From contig CANJLF010000009.1 in assembly GCA_947475295.1 (NCBI GenBank), forward strand, positions 1-64,000: a stretch of DNA of 64,000 nt. Reading direction: 5' to 3'. Source of the stretch: Fidelibacterota bacterium. GTDB taxonomy: Bacteria; Pseudomonadota; Alphaproteobacteria; Rhodospirillales; Rhodospirillaceae. Position 1 is the stretch's first letter; every line of letters starts with the position of its first letter. This document shows positions 47,525-56,127 of this stretch, one piece after another. The position numbers were made by a program, and so were the translations under genes. The notes beneath the pieces are model-generated. The model saw only the letters and a list, made by a program, of their open reading frames with translations. It made no database searches and was not told where the DNA came from.

Positions 47525-47579
47525 CCTGGGTGCGCCGCAGATTAATTTTTTTATTGATAGTTATTAGGAGAGAAAGCGT

Positions 47580-48179
47580 ATGAAAAAAAATACATTTTTG
47601 GGAATGCTTATCGTTGGAACCGCGCTTGCGGGGACAGCTTTGGCGCAAAGTGCACCGCCGTTGGCGATCACCCTGCCCGCAACCCAAACCTCCGGAACGT
47701 TGACGGTTAGTTCGTCAACCTACAAATCCGGCGCAGCCATTCCGCTTGATAATTCGTCGTACGGCAAATCCAATTCCCCCCAAGTGACTTGGACAGCCGG
47801 TCCAGGCACCACCAAATCCTATGTCGTCCTCATGGAAGACCCGGACGCGCAGATTGAAGGCAAACCCATCATTCACTGGGTTGCTTATGATATTCCCGGT
47901 TCCGTTACATCGCTGCCTGAAAATCTGCCCAAGGAAGCCGCCGTGGCTAATCCCAAGGGTATGATGCAGGGCATGCACGTCGCGAAGGGCCCCGGCTACT
48001 TCGGACCGAAGCCGCCGCTCGGCGCCGCTACGCACCACTACCACCTCGAAGTTTTTGCGGTCGACAAGGTGTTGGGACTTGCGGCGGGCGCCACCAGAGA
48101 AGACGTGCTTGCCGGTATCAACGGCCATGTACTCGCCAAAGGCGAACTCGTGGGACTCTATACGCCGGCAGCGAAGTAA
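47580..48179 (+). CDS. Secreted YbhB/YbcL-type (Raf kinase inhibitor-like, PEBP) protein
   Basis: A 199-aa protein with a signal peptide (MKKNTFLG-type start, cleavage after TALAQ) and the phosphatidylethanolamine-binding-protein fold: MEDPDAQIEGKPIIHWVAYD with the ligand-pocket Asp and His, and a GYFGPKPPLGAATHHYHLEV segment. Bacterial members bind small phosphorylated ligands or have unclear roles. AGGAGAGAAAG precedes the ATG. It follows the TonB receptor by 128 bp and is closed by a strong terminator, so the two may form one transcription unit with partial read-through. Confidence 0.92.
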   Translation: MKKNTFLGMLIVGTALAGTALAQSAPPLAITLPATQTSGTLTVSSSTYKSGAAIPLDNSSYGKSNSPQVTWTAGPGTTKSYVVLMEDPDAQIEGKPIIHWVAYDIPGSVTSLPENLPKEAAVANPKGMMQGMHVAKGPGYFGPKPPLGAATHHYHLEVFAVDKVLGLAAGATREDVLAGINGHVLAKGELVGLYTPAAK

Positions 48180-48241
48180 ATCTCGGGAGAGATACGCCGA
48201 CGTTTATTTGCTTAACTGGCAAACAAACATCGTAGTTTGAA

Positions 48242-48274
48242 GCGGCCATCCATTTACAGGATGGCCGCTTTTTT
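48242..48274 (+). terminator. Rho-independent terminator
   Basis: Perfect 10-bp stem GCGGCCATCC / GGATGGCCGC with a 7-base loop, followed directly by T6. It ends the transcript of the YbhB-like gene. Confidence 0.93.
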
Positions 48275-48708
48275 GTGGAAATATGTGCTGGCGTTGACAC
48301 GCTTACGGCGGACTAAAGCGTGGTCTCTGCGGCGAGGAAAGTGTTGCCGAGGTTAGTCGCAGACTCGATGTTGGGCGGTTTCAATTTCAAAGCCGCGCGC
48401 AAATGGGGCGCTGCGGTCAATAAATCACGGCATTGACAATTAGAGAACGCTGAGGCTGCCGTGAGGCTCGCCCCAGTCGGAAGCGCGGGTAATGGCTTTC
48501 TGCACCCGGTTTGACGGCGATGGCCTAAACCAGAGTTAGCTCGCGCTAAAGATCTCGTCCTAGCATTATTAGAGGACTTGCCCAAGGCACCCTGGACGCG
48601 ATCAAGTATCCAAAGCGTACGTCCAACACCGGCTTCTAGTCTGCGATGCAACAGGTCGGAGACAACACATTTGATCGCTTGGTCGCAACCACTTAAGACC
48701 AATCCTTG
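48275..48708. other. Gene-poor stretch, possible remnant
   Basis: About 430 bp between the terminator and the end of the AbrB-type permease gene. A stop-free minus-strand frame (48313-48702, 129 codons) exists but its product is rich in Arg, Ser and Thr with no recognisable fold. The plus strand shows several interrupted frames, one with a weak transposase-like helix-turn-helix look (about 48320-48380). The stretch may hold a decayed gene; nothing firmer can be said. Confidence 0.4.
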
Positions 48709-49812
48709 CTAAGCGATCCCGCGTCGCTCCGCCCAGCGCGCACCGGCACGGGCAATGGTAGGCCCTACCAACATCACCAGCAAAAAGCGTGACGTCTGCA
48801 TCGCCATCACGAAGGGCAGATCGACCTTGGAACCGGCGGCGATGATCGCTACGGAATCAGCCCCTCCGGGGCTTGTCGCAAGATAGGCCGTCAGCGCGTC
48901 GGTTCCGAGGGCAAAATGCAGAAGGGCCGCTAGGCCGCCGCACAGGACGATCAAGATAATTGTCGAAGCAGCAATGCGCGGGAACATACGCGCCGCGTGA
49001 TGCACGATGTCGCGCGTAAACCGCATTCCGATGGTCCAGCCCAGGAGGGCATACGGGACCGCCATAAGCCACGGCGGCAGCGACAGCTCAACCTGTCCGC
49101 TGACAGACAAAGCGAGGCCGAGGACGAGAGGCACGAGCAAGGCGCCGGCCGGGATTTTCAATCTGGAGCCCACAATGGCGCCACCGGCCGCCACGGCGAT
49201 GGTAGCGGCTAAAGCATTCCACTCGAATGGAGGAAACCAATTAGAGGCCATCGCGGCCGCTTCGTGAGAGCCGGTCCATAATCGCGCGACGACGCTCGCG
49301 ATTATGGCCACAAAGATCACCCGCAGGAACTGCATAAAGGCCACAAGGCGGACGTCGCCACCATAGGCATCGGCCATCAACACCATTACCGTCGCCGCAC
49401 CGGGCGCTGATCCCCATACCGCCGTAGTTCCCGGCAGCATGCGAAGCCGCGCAAGAAGAACACCCAGCACGCTACTGAACAGAATGACGGCGGACGCAGA
49501 GGCCAAGAAGATCGGCCATTGTGTGGCAATCCTGTGCGAGGCGCCGGGGCCGATACCGATACCGTGGACGATCAGGCAGCCGATCAACCCTTGCGAAATA
49601 AGATACGGCCACTTTGGTACGATAACTTGACCGCCGAAGAACGCGGCCAGCAGGATCGCGGAGAGCATGGGGCCGAGAAAAAGCGCTGCCGGAAGGTGGA
49701 TAAGCTCGAGTACGACGACGAAAGTGAGCGATACTACGACCAACACGCTCCATTGCCAGGCCGCGGGCTTGTCCCGGAATGTCCAGGCATCCGGTCCTTT
49801 CATATCTTCCAT
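48709..49812 (-). CDS. AbrB-family membrane protein (AmoA/AbrB permease type)
   Basis: A polytopic inner-membrane protein, about 367 aa from ATG 49812, with about ten hydrophobic segments in two similar halves (AbrB duplication). Typical blocks are LFLGPMLSAILLA, RMLPGTTAVWGSAPGAATVM and, in the second half, TAYLATSPGGADSVAIIAAGS. Annotation pipelines often call this family a regulator or ammonia monooxygenase; it is a membrane protein of uncertain transport function. ATG 49803 and an open frame back to 49908 are alternatives. It is the only minus-strand gene inside the 44-56 kb block. Confidence 0.85.
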   Translation of the reverse strand: MEDMKGPDAWTFRDKPAAWQWSVLVVVSLTFVVVLELIHLPAALFLGPMLSAILLAAFFGGQVIVPKWPYLISQGLIGCLIVHGIGIGPGASHRIATQWPIFLASASAVILFSSVLGVLLARLRMLPGTTAVWGSAPGAATVMVLMADAYGGDVRLVAFMQFLRVIFVAIIASVVARLWTGSHEAAAMASNWFPPFEWNALAATIAVAAGGAIVGSRLKIPAGALLVPLVLGLALSVSGQVELSLPPWLMAVPYALLGWTIGMRFTRDIVHHAARMFPRIAASTIILIVLCGGLAALLHFALGTDALTAYLATSPGGADSVAIIAAGSKVDLPFVMAMQTSRFLLVMLVGPTIARAGARWAERRGIA

Positions 49813-50145
49813 GGCGGGCTCACAGAGGCGCATTCGGAACACGAGACTGGCGGCGGGCTTTGAAACCGGTAGGGCAGGGGCCGAAAGCACGGCCTGGAGT
49901 TCCTTCAAAATCCCAATGATCTGTTCTCCGCTGCGGCCTGACCGATTTTCTGTACCAGTCGTGATGAAACTCTACTGCATCACTAAGCGCCCAAAATTGC
50001 TCGCGCTCGTCCAATGCTGCAGTGCGGGATAAAAATCGTGCACTGAATAGTTACAAAATGTACGTACACCTTGGACTTGAAATGACCTACAACATATATG
50101 ATACTATAAGCACTCAACTCACCATCAATCCTAATGTGGTCGATT
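49813..50145. other. Divergent promoter region
   Basis: About 330 bp between the AbrB-type gene (minus) and the secreted-repeat gene (plus). The right part (50040-50145) is AT-rich and contains the palindrome TGTACGTACA (50059-50068). No gene seen. Confidence 0.5.
50059..50068. promoter_or_regulatory. Palindrome TGTACGTACA upstream of the secreted-repeat gene
   Basis: Perfect 10-bp palindrome of form TGT-N4-ACA about 80 bp before the start codon, in an AT-rich promoter-like stretch. It is similar to the one upstream of the TonB receptor gene at 44403-44412. Confidence 0.35.
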
Positions 50146-51534
50146 ATGAAACTCATGCAAAAAGCGCTCTCTATTTCGATCGTCGCATTCGCAGCTCTGG
50201 CGGGTGTGCCTACATACGCGGCGGCTCCGAAAGAAGACTACGTTCAAGCGCCGATGCCTCCGGGTTTTCAGGTCATCGTCTCCGAAGTCGAAGGGCCCGT
50301 TTTTACGAACGCAGAAGGGCGCACGCTATATATGTGGCCCAAGCGCGCACGGCGATCCGGTCTTCAAGTTGGCGATGAGGTCGGTGTGTCGTCTTGCGGC
50401 AATGAGGTTGTTCGCGAGACCAGCGGGGGAGCGAGCCCGTATGCAGCTGGGTTCGAACTGCCGGGGAACGATACACGACCTGCGTGTACGCAAGTTTGGC
50501 CGCCCGTTTATGCCGCAGCCGACGCGAAGCCAGTTGGCAGATGGTCAGTGATCAAGCGTACCGACGGACGTATGCAGTGGGCTTATGATCGCCGTGCGTT
50601 GTACACATCCGTTTTGGACAAGCAGCCCGGTGACGTATTCGGGGGGACTAATCTTCCCAGTCAAGGCGAGGGCGGCGGCGAACGGAAACCGGTCGGGCCG
50701 AAATCAAATGTGCCCGCGCAGTTCGCCGTCCACACAACGATGACGGGTCGGTTTGTCACTGTGCGCAGTGGCCATTCTGTCTATACTTACGATGGCGACG
50801 GTCGTAACAAATCTAATTGCAAAGACGCATGTTTGGATGAGTGGTCGCCGGTGTTGGCGGCAGCTTCTTCAGAATCTGTTGGTGAATGGACAAATTTCGA
50901 ACGCGTGCCCGGCATACATCAGTGGGCATTCCGTGGACGCCCCGTTTATCTACGCCAGACGGATCTGGAGGAGGGAGAAAGGGTGAATGCCGATGTGCCC
51001 GGCTGGCACAATGTCTTTACCCAAATGGTGCCTGCGCCCCCCAAAGATTTTGCTATGAAAGCCACGCTCGTTGGAACGGGGCTTGGGGATTCCAAGGGCA
51101 TGACCGTCTACCGCTATATTTGCGTTGAGGATGGAATCGATAACCTCGGTTGCGATACCCCGAACGATCAGCAAATTTACCGCTTCGCGATGTGCGGCGG
51201 CGGTGATCCAGATTTATGCGTAAAGACGTTCCCCTATGTAATCGCCCCGGTAGGTGCGAAAACCGGCAATCGCGTCTGGGGTACGATGTATATCGATCCT
51301 AAAACCGGAAAGCGGACCGAGGACAAAGCTTCAGGCGCGCTCAATGTTTGGACTTTCCGCGACCGCCCAGTTTACACGTTTGCGGGTTATCGTGGCTATG
51401 GTGACAGTAATCCGAGCGAGCTCAAGGCCCATGGATGGGGCGAGGGGAACGCCGGATACAATGGATATATGGCGATGATTTATCGCGACGGAACCGGCGA
51501 CAAGCGAGATGGCTCCATCGGCGGCTATCGCTAA
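50146..51534 (+). CDS. Secreted protein with three degenerate repeats (PF03640/COG4315-like)
   Basis: A 462-aa exported protein with a Sec signal peptide (LSISIVAFAALAGVPTYAAA). The mature part holds three units of about 120-150 residues. Each has a GxTLY-like strand (GRTLYMWP, HSVYTYDGDG, MTVYRYI), a Trp/Phe-Pro block (WPPVYA, WSPVLA, FPYVIA) and a closing W-x-aromatic-x-x-R motif (WAYDRRALYT, WAFRGRPVYL, WTFRDRPVYT). This matches the secreted repeat of unknown function family; each unit also carries one or more Cys. ATG 50146 was chosen, with ATG 50134 as alternative. It starts a row of four plus-strand genes for exported proteins. Confidence 0.8.
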   Translation: MKLMQKALSISIVAFAALAGVPTYAAAPKEDYVQAPMPPGFQVIVSEVEGPVFTNAEGRTLYMWPKRARRSGLQVGDEVGVSSCGNEVVRETSGGASPYAAGFELPGNDTRPACTQVWPPVYAAADAKPVGRWSVIKRTDGRMQWAYDRRALYTSVLDKQPGDVFGGTNLPSQGEGGGERKPVGPKSNVPAQFAVHTTMTGRFVTVRSGHSVYTYDGDGRNKSNCKDACLDEWSPVLAAASSESVGEWTNFERVPGIHQWAFRGRPVYLRQTDLEEGERVNADVPGWHNVFTQMVPAPPKDFAMKATLVGTGLGDSKGMTVYRYICVEDGIDNLGCDTPNDQQIYRFAMCGGGDPDLCVKTFPYVIAPVGAKTGNRVWGTMYIDPKTGKRTEDKASGALNVWTFRDRPVYTFAGYRGYGDSNPSELKAHGWGEGNAGYNGYMAMIYRDGTGDKRDGSIGGYR

Positions 51535-51575
51535 AGATGAATTATTTGATACGTGAACAAAAAAGGGAGAGTGGC

Positions 51576-52724
51576 ATGAAAACTCAACAATCGGCATCGC
51601 GAAAGATTTGGCTCGGCAAGACGGCCATCGCAGGATTGGCCGCCGCGGCATTTAGCGCCGCCACCGTTGGCGCGAGTGCCGCCCCGCCGCCTGGTCGCAC
51701 GATTGCCTACGCCGTGACCGACCGCGTAGAATCTACTTATGAAACGAAAGACGCCAAAGAGGAATGTCCCGACGGGCTCTATGCGATGGGCGCGCGCGAG
51801 CAGTTCGCGGACTCGTTTCCGAATACCGAAGGTAAGAAGGCGGACGGTACGAGATGGACCGTCGCGGAGACTTCTCTCGCGCGCGAAACCGAGGTTTGGT
51901 TTCCGAACTTAGGGCCGGGCAAATATCCGACTAAGGAAGTGAAGGGTAAAATTAGCTTTGGCCTGAACCTTGACGGCAAGGTCAAGGACTCCGATTTCAC
52001 GGCACCCGACGGTACGCCTGGCATAGACAATCAGTTCTACCGCGCGACGGGGTGCATCGAGAGTTATCGCGACGGATCGTCGCAACGCCTTTTCTATACT
52101 GAATTTTTAGAATCTCGGAACTTCAATCGCACTGTCATTGAATTGACGGATGTCGACAGCCTGGAAAACGACGATGACGTAGTGGTCACAACGTACCGCG
52201 GTCTCGATACTATGGCCAAAGATGCCAAGGGAGAATTCGCGGTGGATGCGACCCAGCGCGTCGACGGGGAATTTGGTCAGTACTTCGTTCGTAATTTCAA
52301 AGCTAAAATCGTGGATGGCACACTGATCTCATCGCAACCCGGGGAATTCGTTTGGCCGAATGAAAACCATACGGACGCAGCAACTGAAATTATGCGCGAC
52401 GCGCGTTTTCAGATGAAGTTGACCCCGGAAAAGATGGACGGCATTGTCGCCGGCTATCTCGATGTGGAAACCACCTATCGGGCGTCGATGAAACGTTACG
52501 GCACGCATCAAGCCAGCTACGGCAAACTGGCGGGTGGATCGATATATAAAACCTTGCGCAAGTTAGCCGATGCTTATCCAGACCCGAAGACGGGCGAGAA
52601 CACGGCGATTTCGGGCGCTTTGAGTATTAAAGGCGTTCGGGTGCAACTCGTCCATCCGGACAAGAAGGTCGCGGATGTGAACACGGCGCCACAGCTAAAA
52701 CGCTTGGCCTCGGCCGGGGAATAG
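51576..52724 (+). CDS. Secreted hypothetical protein of the DUF1592/DUF1552 block
   Basis: A 382-aa protein starting at ATG 51576 after AGGGAGA. A signal peptide (KIWLGKTAIAGLAAAAFSAATVGASA) leads into a soluble acidic domain with two Cys (EECPDGLY, TGCIESYRDG), possibly a disulfide, and several beta-rich stretches (for example LENDDDVVVTTYRGLD). I do not recognise a family. It lies 41 bp after the repeat-protein gene and 87 bp before the DUF1592 gene, so it probably works with them at the cell surface or in the periplasm. A 12-bp hairpin follows it. Confidence 0.75.
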   Translation: MKTQQSASRKIWLGKTAIAGLAAAAFSAATVGASAAPPPGRTIAYAVTDRVESTYETKDAKEECPDGLYAMGAREQFADSFPNTEGKKADGTRWTVAETSLARETEVWFPNLGPGKYPTKEVKGKISFGLNLDGKVKDSDFTAPDGTPGIDNQFYRATGCIESYRDGSSQRLFYTEFLESRNFNRTVIELTDVDSLENDDDVVVTTYRGLDTMAKDAKGEFAVDATQRVDGEFGQYFVRNFKAKIVDGTLISSQPGEFVWPNENHTDAATEIMRDARFQMKLTPEKMDGIVAGYLDVETTYRASMKRYGTHQASYGKLAGGSIYKTLRKLADAYPDPKTGENTAISGALSIKGVRVQLVHPDKKVADVNTAPQLKRLASAGE

Positions 52725-52752
52725 TCAACGGACGCGAAAGCGATAGCTTTAG

Positions 52753-52782
52753 GTTGCTGCCCGCGTCGCGGGCAGCAACTTT
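52753..52782 (+). terminator. 12-bp hairpin with short T tract
   Basis: GTTGCTGCCCGC / GCGGGCAGCAAC closed by a 3-base loop and followed by TTTA, between the hypothetical and DUF1592 genes. The short T tract suggests partial termination or mRNA stabilisation within the operon. Confidence 0.6.
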
Positions 52783-52811
52783 ACGAAGTGGCTTAAAAAA
52801 GGGCGAAGAAA

Positions 52812-54545
52812 GTGGTTTTGTATAAAAAAATCTTACATCTTGGATCGACAACATCGAGAAAGGTTTCGTCGGCTTTTGCGGCGATACTGGTCGCGACGAC
52901 GATGTTGGCGGGTGGGCCCTTCGGTATTGCCGCGAATTCTGGCTTGGCGGCAAATGTAGCGAAAGATGCGGGCACGGCGGATATTGGCACGCCTAAGCAT
53001 ATGCGATTGCTGACCTTGCAGCAGTACATCAATACAATTCAGTATTTTTTCGGCCCCGACATTAAAATCGATGTGAAGTTCGCGCCGCTTCCGCGCGATG
53101 GAGGCCTGCTTATGGCCGGAGCTTCGGTGGGTGGCGTCAGCGACTCACAAATTGAGACTTATCAAAAAATCGCCAATCTGGTGTCCTTGCAGGTTGTCGA
53201 TGCCGACCACAGGGGTGCACTGTTTCAGTGCAAACCGGCAGATGAGAGAGCCGCCGATGATGCCTGCGCAAGCAAGTTCCTGACGCGCGTCATCGATTAT
53301 CTATACTTCATACCGCCGCCCAAAGAGCACGTCGCGAAAATGGTTGATCAAGCCGGCGTGGTGGCAAACCGCCTCAATAGTTTTTACTCTGGAATCCAAG
53401 TCGTTCTCGAGAGCGTGCTCTTGAATCCCAACGTGCTTTTGGTCGTGGAAAATGAAGAGCCTGATCCCAAGAACCCTGGCCACATGCGCTTGGATGCGGC
53501 GTCGCAGGCGTCCCGCTTGAGCCTGTTTTTATGGAATGCTGCGCCGGATCGGACTCTACGCACAGCGGCCAGTCGCGGCGATTTGTTTGATAACAAAAAA
53601 CGCGCCCGTGTTGTTGACGCAATGTTGGCCAGCCCGCGGCTAGAGATGGGAACACGCGCCTTCTTCGACGACATGTTCGGCTTGGAAGGCATGGAAACCG
53701 TCACCAAAGATGCTAACACCTATCCGTATTTTCTTGGCAATCTCGTATCCGATGCGCGCGAACAGACATTGCGCACGGTCGTCAACCTATTGCTGACTAA
53801 AAACGGCGACTACAGAGATATCTTTACGTCGCGCGAGACCTTCATTTCGCCGGGGTTGGGAGTTCTCTATGGCGTAAAGGGGTTGCCAGGCTGGAGAGCG
53901 TACGAGTTTCCACCCGAAGCTCATCGCGCCGGCATTCTGACGCAAGCAAGTTTCCTTGCAATGAACTCCCATTCGACGCGCAGTTCTCCCACGTTGCGGG
54001 GCAAGGCACTGCGTGAGCTAATTCTTTGCCAGAAGGTTCCGCCGCCGCCGGCCAACGTCGATTTTTCGGCGGTCGAAAATCCCGATCCGAGCCTCAAGAC
54101 CGCGCGGCAACGGCTCGATCTTCATCAAAAAAATCCTGCGTGCGCAGGCTGTCACAAGATTACGGACCCCATCGGTCTTGCACTGGAGAATTTCGACGGT
54201 GCCGGCCGCTATCGTGATAACGAAAAGGGTGAGAAGATTGATCTCAGAGGCGTCGTCGATGGCAAAGCTTTCACAGATATTGAAGGCATGAGCCAGGCGA
54301 TACACGGTAGTCCGGCAGTGCCAAAATGCCTGGTACAGCGCGCTTTTACCTATGCGACCGCGGGCGTCTTGCCTCAATCGACCGCCCCTGTTCTGGAGGA
54401 TCTAAATAAGACGTTCGCCTCGAACGGCTATCGTCTGAAGCCGTTGTTGCGCGCGATTACGCTGAGCCCCGCGTTCTCTAAAGTCGACGAGGCCAGCGCG
54501 GCGCCGGCTGAGAAAAAAAGCGCGAGCGCTTCGCCAACGAATTAA
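52812..54545 (+). CDS. DUF1592/DUF1588/DUF1585 family exported protein with CXXCH motif
   Basis: A 577-aa exported protein from GTG 52812, with a signal-like N-terminus (AFAAILVATTMLAGGPFGIAA). Domains in order: a DUF1587-like start (RLLTLQQYINTIQYFFG); DUF1592 (SRLSLFLWNAAPDRTL and following); DUF1588 with the haem-type CAGCH and DPIGLALENFDGAGRYR; and a DUF1585-like end (LVQRAFTYATAGVLP). This family was first noted in planctomycetes, usually paired with DUF1552, and its function is not established. The single CXXCH implies a c-type cytochrome-like domain. It is shorter than planctomycete forms, lacking their N-terminal extra domains. It precedes the DUF1552 gene by 37 bp. Confidence 0.88.
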   Translation: MVLYKKILHLGSTTSRKVSSAFAAILVATTMLAGGPFGIAANSGLAANVAKDAGTADIGTPKHMRLLTLQQYINTIQYFFGPDIKIDVKFAPLPRDGGLLMAGASVGGVSDSQIETYQKIANLVSLQVVDADHRGALFQCKPADERAADDACASKFLTRVIDYLYFIPPPKEHVAKMVDQAGVVANRLNSFYSGIQVVLESVLLNPNVLLVVENEEPDPKNPGHMRLDAASQASRLSLFLWNAAPDRTLRTAASRGDLFDNKKRARVVDAMLASPRLEMGTRAFFDDMFGLEGMETVTKDANTYPYFLGNLVSDAREQTLRTVVNLLLTKNGDYRDIFTSRETFISPGLGVLYGVKGLPGWRAYEFPPEAHRAGILTQASFLAMNSHSTRSSPTLRGKALRELILCQKVPPPPANVDFSAVENPDPSLKTARQRLDLHQKNPACAGCHKITDPIGLALENFDGAGRYRDNEKGEKIDLRGVVDGKAFTDIEGMSQAIHGSPAVPKCLVQRAFTYATAGVLPQSTAPVLEDLNKTFASNGYRLKPLLRAITLSPAFSKVDEASAAPAEKKSASASPTN

Positions 54546-54582
54546 ATTGCTGCAAATTCATGACTAAGTAGGAGCGAAAAAT

Positions 54583-55920
54583 ATGCTGAAAAATTTTTCT
54601 CGTCGTCGCGTGCTTCGCGGCATGTTGAATGGTGGCGCCATTACGGTCGGGTTGCCGCTCCTCGATTGCTTCCTGAATAGCAACGGGAATGCCTTTGCTG
54701 ATGGCAAGCCAATGCCGGTGCGCTTCGGTACCTGGAGCTGGGGCCTTGGCATGACGCACGACCTTTTCGTGCCGAAGAAAACCGGCAAGGATTTCGAGTT
54801 CCCAGAAGAAATCGAAGCGCTCAAACCCTATCGGGACAATATGAACGTCCTTACGAACTTCGTGGGATTTCGCGACGGTGCCGCGCTGGTAGGCCACTCA
54901 ACAGCCTGGATCATTTCGCGCACTGGAAATCCACCCACCCCCGCCCAAGGGCTTTCCGATGGAACGTGGGATATTAAGGTCGCCAATCATATCGGCAGCC
55001 GAAATCGCTTTAAGACCTTGACGGTCACGGCCGCGGGGCATGCGCGTGCTTCGTATTCGTATGAAAACCCGAATACGGTCAATGCGTCCGAATATTCGCC
55101 GCTTCAATTCTATGCACGTTTGTTTGGGCCCGAATTTACGGATCCGAACGGCAAGGACTTTAAGCCCAGCCCGCTCGTGATGTCGCGCAAAAGTGTGCTG
55201 TCGGTGGTCATGGAAGATATGAGTTGGCTCAATCAGCGTGTCGGCGCAGCGGACAAGGAGCGTCTTGATAAATATTTCACAGGGCTGCGTCACCTTGAGA
55301 ATCAATTAGATCAGCAGCTAACGAAGCCAGAGGCCATCGAGGCCTGCCGTCCCGTGGAGCCAGGGAAAGATAATGTGCATATGGGCCTCGAATCTCCGTC
55401 CATCGTTGTGCGAAATAAAATGATGTCGGATCTGCTTGCGATGGCTGTCGCGTGCGACCAAACGCGCGTGCTCAACATGGCCTACGCCGACATGTCTTCG
55501 AATACGGTCAAACCGGGATATGACAAGCCTCACCACACGACCACGCACGAAGAGCCGGTCGACGAGAAGGGCCACCAGCCGAACTGCTCGTGGTTTACGC
55601 GTCGTTGCATGGAAGGGTTTGCTACTTTCCTGCATTCTTTTTCGGACATCAAGGAAGGCGATGGTACGCTGCTCGATAATATGCTGATCGTGGCCGACAC
55701 CGATTGCGGCAGCGCTCGCACGCACTCCTTGGACGACATACCGATGTTCACCGCGGGCCGTGCCGGCGGAAAGTTCAAGACCGGCTTGCATATCGATATG
55801 AAGGGTGCGCCGATGTCGCGGATGGCTCTCACCGCAATGCGTACGCTGGGAATGGACCTTCAGAAGTTTGGTGGGGGAACCAATCTGACGTCTGACTCCA
55901 TTAGTGAGATTGTGGTTTAG
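54583..55920 (+). CDS. DUF1552 family protein with Tat signal
   Basis: A 445-aa protein. The N-terminus SRRRVLRGMLNGGAITVGLPL is a twin-arginine signal, so it is exported folded, probably with a cofactor or metal. The body matches DUF1552: RFGTWSWGLGMTHDLFVP, SLKNLT-like GHSTAWIISR, and the late LDNMLIVADTDCGSARTHS. The fold is related to sulfatase/DUF1501-like proteins. Partner of the DUF1592 protein encoded 37 bp upstream; such pairs recur in several phyla, but their reaction is unknown. AGGAG precedes the ATG. A strong terminator follows within 4 bp. Confidence 0.9.
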   Translation: MLKNFSRRRVLRGMLNGGAITVGLPLLDCFLNSNGNAFADGKPMPVRFGTWSWGLGMTHDLFVPKKTGKDFEFPEEIEALKPYRDNMNVLTNFVGFRDGAALVGHSTAWIISRTGNPPTPAQGLSDGTWDIKVANHIGSRNRFKTLTVTAAGHARASYSYENPNTVNASEYSPLQFYARLFGPEFTDPNGKDFKPSPLVMSRKSVLSVVMEDMSWLNQRVGAADKERLDKYFTGLRHLENQLDQQLTKPEAIEACRPVEPGKDNVHMGLESPSIVVRNKMMSDLLAMAVACDQTRVLNMAYADMSSNTVKPGYDKPHHTTTHEEPVDEKGHQPNCSWFTRRCMEGFATFLHSFSDIKEGDGTLLDNMLIVADTDCGSARTHSLDDIPMFTAGRAGGKFKTGLHIDMKGAPMSRMALTAMRTLGMDLQKFGGGTNLTSDSISEIVV

Positions 55921-55923
55921 TGA

Positions 55924-55958
55924 GAATCGCGCGCGGTTCGCCGCGCGCGATTCTTTTT
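55924..55958 (+). terminator. Strong rho-independent terminator with UUCG loop
   Basis: Perfect 13-bp stem GAATCGCGCGCGG / CCGCGCGCGATTC closed by TTCG, then T5. Placed 3 bp after the DUF1552 stop, it ends the operon. Confidence 0.95.
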
Positions 55959-56019
55959 CACTCCGAATAGAAGCCAACCGATAGACGGTGCGCATCCGAG
56001 CGGTCAGCTCGGGTCGAAT

Positions 56020-56127
56020 CAACGCGGCTCCTAATTCCCCATGCTAAATAAACTTGGCGACGACTGGGGCGGGGATCTATGACATTTCCTGAATTGTGTA
56101 CCGTGCGGGGCTGCGCTTTAAATTCTA
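56020..56127 (+). pseudogene. Remnant of the 3' end of a TonB-dependent receptor gene
   Basis: Read in one frame, this stretch gives AAPNSP, stop, INLATTGAGIYDIS, stop, IVYRAGLRFKF and a final stop. The intact receptor at 44587-47451 ends VAPNALPYLNLGINGTGLYD, then SYGIVYRAGLRFKF. The match covers about 35 codons with two nonsense changes, and the DNA similarity appears to continue about 40 bp past the stop. It is a decayed copy, not expressed as a receptor. Confidence 0.85.

Noticed and set aside
48313-48702. 129-codon minus-strand frame between the terminator and the AbrB-type gene
   Set aside because: Composition rich in Arg/Ser/Thr with no fold or family, no clear ribosome-binding site. 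A weak transposase-like look on the other strand is too short to claim.
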